From Chloroflexota bacterium (GTDB taxonomy: Bacteria; Chloroflexota; Dehalococcoidia; GIF9; UBA5629): a stretch of 9,495 nucleotides of DNA. Below, piece after piece: positions 6,589 through 9,495 of the stretch (positions within the stretch are counted from its first letter, which is position 1; each line of letters opens with the position of its first letter). Made by a program: the position numbers and the translations under genes. The notes beneath the pieces were generated by a model that saw nothing but the letters and a program-made list of their open reading frames with translations, was not told where the DNA came from and did no database searches. The stretch covers positions 1 to 9,495 of the forward strand of contig JAPLHI010000028.1 of the NCBI GenBank assembly GCA_026389695.1, written 5' to 3'.

Positions 6589-8263
6589 TTGCTTCCGTTA
6601 ATCCGTCGAGCGGCAGCGTGCCGGCCTGCTTTTCTTTACGCCATTTTATCTCGACTGAGTTATTTTGCAGCGTTCGCTGGCTGACAACTATGCGCAGAGG
6701 TATACCGATGAGGTCGGCATCATTAAACTTTACGCCCGGGGATTCATCGCGGTCATCGAAAAATACTTCTATACCGGCTTCAGTTAAGTCCGTATATATC
6801 TTTTCGGCAGTCTTGGAAACATGCTTGTCCTCCATTTTCAGGGGACACAGATAAACGTGATAGGGAGCTATGGGTAACGGCCAGATGATCCCCTTCTCAT
6901 CATGGTTTTGTTCAATGGCGGCGGCCAGCAGCCGGCCCAGCCCGATTCCATAGGTGCCCATGACAATGGGCTTGGTAACCCCGTCTTTATCCAGGAAATA
7001 CGCGCCGAACCTTTCACTGAGGAATGTGCCCAATTTGAAAACGTGTCCCACCTCGATGCCCTTCCGTGAGAGCAACTTATGATTACACCTGGGGCAGGTA
7101 TCCCCCGCCCGCGTAATGGCGATGTCAGCCAGGATATCAACCTGGAAATCGCGCGGATAATTGACATTTCTCAGATGGGTATCGGGTTTGTTAGCGCCGG
7201 CAACGAAATTGCTTCCCAGCTTGATCGAGTCGTCGGCAACGACTTTAATCCCCTTAATGCTCATGGGTGAAGCGTACCCCGCCACCAGCCCTGCTCCTTT
7301 TACTTCAGCCTCCGTCCCCATGTGCAGGTCGGTACACTTGAGCAGGTTTTTCAGCTTGGTCTCGTTCACCTCCAGGTCACCCCTGATCATTACAAAGACA
7401 ATCTCGCCGTCAGCCGTATAAAACACAGCTTTCAATGTTTGGTCGGGTCTGACACCCAGAAAAACAGCCAGTGCGTCTATAGCTGTGATGCCCGGTGTTG
7501 AGACTTCTGCAACCGGTAGAGGTTCGGTAGTAGCGGCGCCGCTTTTAATGCTGGTGGCTTTTTCAGTGTTGGCGGCGTACTCGCACTTTGAGCAATATAT
7601 GATTTCATCCTCGCCGCTCTCGGTCAGCAACATGAATTCATGTGAAGCCTTGCCGCCTATAGCGCCGCTGTCGGCTTCAACCATCACGGCGGGGAGCCCG
7701 CACCTGGTATAAACGTTCTTATAAGCCTGTACCATCCTGGCGTAGCTTTCATTTAACCCGGCCTCGTCAATATCGAAGCTGTAGAGGTCCTTCATGAAAA
7801 ATTCGCGTACACGCAGTAACCCGCCGCGGGGCCGCGGCTCGTCCCTGAACTTGTTCTGAATTTGATACGGCATCTGCGGCAGGTCGCGGTAGCTCTGGAC
7901 GGTGCGGCTGACCAGGTCGGTGATCACCTCTTCGTGCGTCGGCCCTATGGCAAGCTTATGTTCCTTCCTGTCGGTCACGACAAACAGGGTCTTGTCAAAG
8001 GATGGCAATCTTCCCGATTTTTCCCACAGCTCCAGTGGCTGCAGAGAGGGCATCATCAATTCCTGACCCCCCGCCTTGTCCATTTCCTCCCGAATTATTT
8101 GTTCAATCTTCTTCAGCACACGCCAGCCCATCGGCATATAAGAATAAACGCCGGCTGCCAGCTGCTGGATCATGCCAGCCCTTACTAAATACTGATGGCT
8201 GGCGCAATCCGCCTCTGCGGGTACCTCTTTTAATGTCCTGCCCAATAATCTGGAAAATCGCAT
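6554..8263 (-). CDS. proS: Prolyl-tRNA synthetase, bacterial type with editing insertion domain
   Basis: Charges tRNA-Pro and edits Ala-tRNA-Pro. The 569 residues match the long bacterial ProRS form. Class II motif 1 is at about 38-75 (AAGVYSYMPMGWRVL, QELMMPSLQP), and GPTHEEVIT is at 107-115. Motif 2 is FRDEPRPRGGLLRVREFFMKD (139-159). The YbaK-type insertion editing domain lies at about 225-385, with Lys278 in the LKAV motif at the expected catalytic position and a D-x-S-I-K-L-G-S-N-F loop at 345-353. Motif 3 is GTYGIGLGRLLAA (436-448). The C-terminal anticodon-binding domain runs from about 465 (APYHVYLCPL) to the end (DDRDESPGVKFNDADLIGIP at 503-522). Cysteine pairs C224/C227 and C390/C393 flank the insertion and could bind metal, as in related bacterial ProRS. 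The ATG is preceded by AAGGG (8275-8271) at a spacing of seven. The gene is convergent with, and overlaps by 35 bases, the acyl-CoA synthetase-like gene. Confidence 0.97.
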   Translation of the reverse strand: MRFSRLLGRTLKEVPAEADCASHQYLVRAGMIQQLAAGVYSYMPMGWRVLKKIEQIIREEMDKAGGQELMMPSLQPLELWEKSGRLPSFDKTLFVVTDRKEHKLAIGPTHEEVITDLVSRTVQSYRDLPQMPYQIQNKFRDEPRPRGGLLRVREFFMKDLYSFDIDEAGLNESYARMVQAYKNVYTRCGLPAVMVEADSGAIGGKASHEFMLLTESGEDEIIYCSKCEYAANTEKATSIKSGAATTEPLPVAEVSTPGITAIDALAVFLGVRPDQTLKAVFYTADGEIVFVMIRGDLEVNETKLKNLLKCTDLHMGTEAEVKGAGLVAGYASPMSIKGIKVVADDSIKLGSNFVAGANKPDTHLRNVNYPRDFQVDILADIAITRAGDTCPRCNHKLLSRKGIEVGHVFKLGTFLSERFGAYFLDKDGVTKPIVMGTYGIGLGRLLAAAIEQNHDEKGIIWPLPIAPYHVYLCPLKMEDKHVSKTAEKIYTDLTEAGIEVFFDDRDESPGVKFNDADLIGIPLRIVVSQRTLQNNSVEIKWRKEKQAGTLPLDGLTEAITKLVNISGTC

Positions 8264-8283
8264 TTCACTACCCTTACGAATTT

Positions 8284-8313
8284 ATAATATCAGCGTATTT
8301 TAGAATATTTCAC
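8284..8313 (-). promoter_or_regulatory. Weak candidate promoter of proS
   Basis: Read on the - strand, GTGAAA (8313-8308) and TATTAT (8289-8284) are 18 bases apart, matching 4 of 6 and 5 of 6 consensus positions. Transcription would start near 8277, only a few bases before the proS Shine-Dalgarno. The region is AT-rich, so chance matches are likely. Confidence 0.28.
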
Positions 8314-8432
8314 TGATGAATTAAAAGTATGGGTATCTAATTTGTATTAGGTGAATATCCCCACACCTTATGGATACATTATTTGGAATGTTTAAAAACA
8401 AATCGAGATTATACATTTGATGCGCATTACTG

Positions 8433-8441
8433 TGATAGAAT
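8433..8441 (+). promoter_or_regulatory. Candidate extended -10 element of the unknown gene
   Basis: TGATAGAAT fits the extended -10 form TGn-TATAAT with one mismatch in the hexamer (TAGAAT, 8436-8441). No good -35 is present at the normal spacing, which extended -10 promoters can tolerate. By the usual spacing, +1 would fall at 8448, the A of the first ATG, implying a leaderless transcript. The call was made by eye in an AT-rich gap. Confidence 0.3.
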
Positions 8442-8447
8442 AAAAAT

Positions 8448-9200
8448 ATGCCACGATATTTCCCAATTAAAAGGGTGTTGGCTATGATTTTTGCCGCCGC
8501 AATTAACACCATTTCATGGGTTCCCCCTGTTCAACAATTTATAGCTGAGTATATTATTAAGCAGTTTCCAGGATTTCCTAGCAATATAAATTGGCTTGCT
8601 GTTGTATCAACAATTGTATTCCTAGTCTTTGTTATTAGTACATTATGGGATTTATCCAAAAATGTAGAAGAGGCAGAGAATAAAAAACCATCAATAAAAG
8701 TAGTTGCCCTTTCCAGCAACAATGAATCTTTTCTTGAGGTCACTAATAACGGTGAAAAAGGTGTTTTTAAAGCGCAAATAGCCTTACTTCATTCAAAATT
8801 TAGCACTATGGGTTATCTTTATAATGGCGTATGGAGCAGTACCAATACAAATACGTCTGAAATAATGAAGGGGCAAAGCGACACTATTTGGATATCTACA
8901 GTTAAGTTCACGAAGGAAGACGCTTTATTCGAATTACACGCTTTTGACACAACCAAGAATCTGAAATATGAAATGCGTTCTGTTAGATATAATGATCTAG
9001 GAAAACTAAATCCTAAATCTGAAATAGAAGTTAACATCAGTTCTGAGCCTAGCTTGAGAAAAGGTGTATCTATAACAGAAGGTTCATTTATCAGAAGATA
9101 TGATGTAAATTTAAGTGGTATATTGCCATCAAAAAATCAGACAAGATTAACAATTTTGCCAATGAAATCTTCTATAGGCAATATTTATGTTGACAATTAA
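8448..9200 (+). CDS. Unknown protein with two predicted membrane segments and a soluble C-terminal domain
   Basis: I do not recognise this 250-residue protein. Hydrophobic stretches at about 10-30 (VLAMIFAAAINTISW and following) and 48-69 (INWLAVVSTIVFLVFVISTLWD) are probable membrane helices. Basic residues before the first (R3, K8, R9) and after the second (K71, K79, K80) suggest both ends are cytoplasmic. Residues 80-250 look like a soluble, beta-rich domain rich in Asn, Ser and Thr. LEVTNNGEKGVFKAQI (96-111) resembles a strand pair of an immunoglobulin-like fold, but this is only an impression. No catalytic motif is seen. The ATG at 8448 has no Shine-Dalgarno. The in-frame ATG at 8484 (Met13) has AAAAGGG at a spacing of eight and is a real alternative. 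G+C of about 30-32% in three hand-counted lines is far below the neighbours, which suggests an acquired accessory gene inserted between proS and ispG. Confidence 0.75.
   Translation: MPRYFPIKRVLAMIFAAAINTISWVPPVQQFIAEYIIKQFPGFPSNINWLAVVSTIVFLVFVISTLWDLSKNVEEAENKKPSIKVVALSSNNESFLEVTNNGEKGVFKAQIALLHSKFSTMGYLYNGVWSSTNTNTSEIMKGQSDTIWISTVKFTKEDALFELHAFDTTKNLKYEMRSVRYNDLGKLNPKSEIEVNISSEPSLRKGVSITEGSFIRRYDVNLSGILPSKNQTRLTILPMKSSIGNIYVDN
8469..8486 (+). promoter_or_regulatory. Alternative ribosome binding site and Met13 start of the unknown gene
   Basis: AAAAGGG ends at 8475, eight bases before the in-frame ATG at 8484-8486. A similar AAGGG at seven bases serves proS. Using this start would give 238 residues and remove the basic N-terminal stretch containing K8 and R9, leaving a start at the first hydrophobic segment. 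Confidence 0.35.
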
Positions 9201-9315
9201 CGGGATATGTATCGTCAATAATGATGTAGGCTCAATAAAAGTATTACATGAAGTCAAGAGTTAAATATCTGATATTATAATGAGAGCGAATGTCGTAGGA
9301 ATCTACCAGCAAACA
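9201..9315. other. 115-base gap between the unknown gene and ispG
   Basis: An AT-rich gap with convergent flanking genes. It includes a perfect 6-base inverted repeat with a one-base centre, AATATC-T-GATATT (9264-9276), overlapping a consensus TATAAT (9276-9281, + strand) that has no good -35. ATGTA (9224-9228) and TACAT (9245-9249) form a further weak pair. No stem followed by a T-run, and therefore no classic terminator, is visible for either gene. The longest ATG-started frame seen here is ten codons (from 9248), which I do not consider a gene. Confidence 0.4.
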
Positions 9316-9495
9316 CTAAACAGTCTGGATTTCCTGGATTATCGCCTCTAAAAACTCGTGCTCTTCCACCGTACGTACCACCTTCCCCTTCTTAAACAGG
9401 GTGCCTCGTCCCTTGACGCAGGCTATACCCACATCGGCGTCTCTGGCTTCTCCCGGGCCATTTACAACACACCCCATGACTGCCACCTTGATCGG
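9316..9495 (-). CDS. ispG: 4-hydroxy-3-methylbut-2-enyl diphosphate synthase, C-terminal part (5' end outside window)
   Basis: IspG (GcpE) is the [4Fe-4S] enzyme that converts MEcPP to HMBPP in the non-mevalonate isoprenoid pathway. The last 59 residues are visible, read from 9495 to the TAG at 9318-9316. The diagnostic motif VAVMGCVVNGPGEARDADVG (fragment residues 4-23) is present. Its Cys9 corresponds to the third cluster cysteine of E. coli IspG (C305), and Glu16 in NGPGEA corresponds to the cluster-binding Glu. GRGTLFKKGKVVRTV (29-43) and a short helical end complete the protein. Where many homologues read GIAGxKG, this one reads GIACVKG, adding a cysteine. The N-terminal TIM barrel and the other cluster cysteines lie outside the window. 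The gene shares its strand with proS but is separated from it by the oppositely oriented AT-rich gene. Confidence 0.95.
   Translation of the reverse strand, partial: PIKVAVMGCVVNGPGEARDADVGIACVKGRGTLFKKGKVVRTVEEHEFLEAIIQEIQTV

Larger units (their letters stand above)
8264..8447. other. 184-base AT-rich divergent gap between proS and the unknown gene
   Basis: The gap holds the proS ribosome binding site and candidate promoters in both directions. It also contains overlapping short inverted repeats. CTAAT-TTGT-ATTAG at 8337-8350 is a perfect 5-base stem, and AGGTG at 8349-8353 pairs with CACCT at 8364-8368. TATCC at 8356-8360 pairs with GGATA at 8372-8376. The stems are mutually exclusive in part and none is followed by a T-run, so they do not look like a terminator. 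They could be operator-like or chance. No tRNA or other RNA gene was recognised. Confidence 0.4.

Noticed and set aside
8819..9037. Open frame on the - strand inside the AT-rich gene
   Set aside because: It overlaps the better-supported + strand frame, which has coherent membrane segments and runs 250 codons. The - strand product has no recognisable features.
9248..9280. Ten-codon open frame starting at ATG 9248
   Set aside because: It is too short, has no ribosome binding site and is AT-rich, so it is expected by chance.
1..9495. tRNA genes, CRISPR arrays, insertion sequences, attachment sites
   Set aside because: I looked in all gaps for cloverleaf-like sequence, spaced repeats, transposase remnants and direct repeats flanking the AT-rich segment, and saw none that hold up by eye.

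Overview
This window holds a conserved bacterial translation cluster, followed by a convergent gene pair and one AT-rich accessory gene. Reading on the + strand it contains the 3' end of thrS, then infC, rpmI, rplT, pheS and pheT tightly spaced, then a stand-alone CoA-binding / NDP-forming acyl-CoA synthetase-like gene. On the - strand are proS, which overlaps the end of that gene tail to tail, and at the right edge the 3' end of ispG. Between proS and ispG, on the + strand, sits a 250-codon gene of unknown function encoding a protein with two predicted membrane segments.

The organism is a bacterium: it has bacterial-type ProRS with an insertion editing domain, PheS/PheT, IF3, L35/L20 and an MEP-pathway IspG. 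A stand-alone NDP-forming acyl-CoA synthetase-like protein, a PheS of the four-cysteine type, and proS close to ispG would fit a Chloroflexota (Dehalococcoidia-like) genome. That is an inference from memory of gene order and protein style, not a search result, and I hold it at about even odds. Most of the window is of moderate GC. The accessory gene is clearly AT-rich: three 60-base lines counted by hand gave 18, 18 and 19 G+C.

Layout: thrS tail 1-426; a promoter-like sequence across the thrS stop codon; infC 491-1084, starting at a non-canonical ATC behind a strong Shine-Dalgarno; rpmI 1085-1282, abutting infC; rplT 1301-1660 with a TTG start; pheS 1682-2719; pheT 2734-5142; acyl-CoA synthetase-like gene 5188-6588; proS 8263-6554 (-); a 184-base divergent gap; unknown membrane gene 8448-9200; a 115-base gap; ispG tail 9495-9316 (-).

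How the genes work together: ThrRS, PheRS (alpha and beta) and ProRS charge tRNAs, IF3 controls initiation fidelity, and L35 and L20 are 50S proteins. The ATC start of infC is the best regulatory signal here, because IF3 is known in E. coli to repress its own mRNA through a non-AUG start. I found no RNA genes, CRISPR, insertion sequences or recognisable new multi-gene system. The items most worth a second look are the infC start, the divergent CoA-binding protein and the AT-rich gene inserted between two housekeeping genes.
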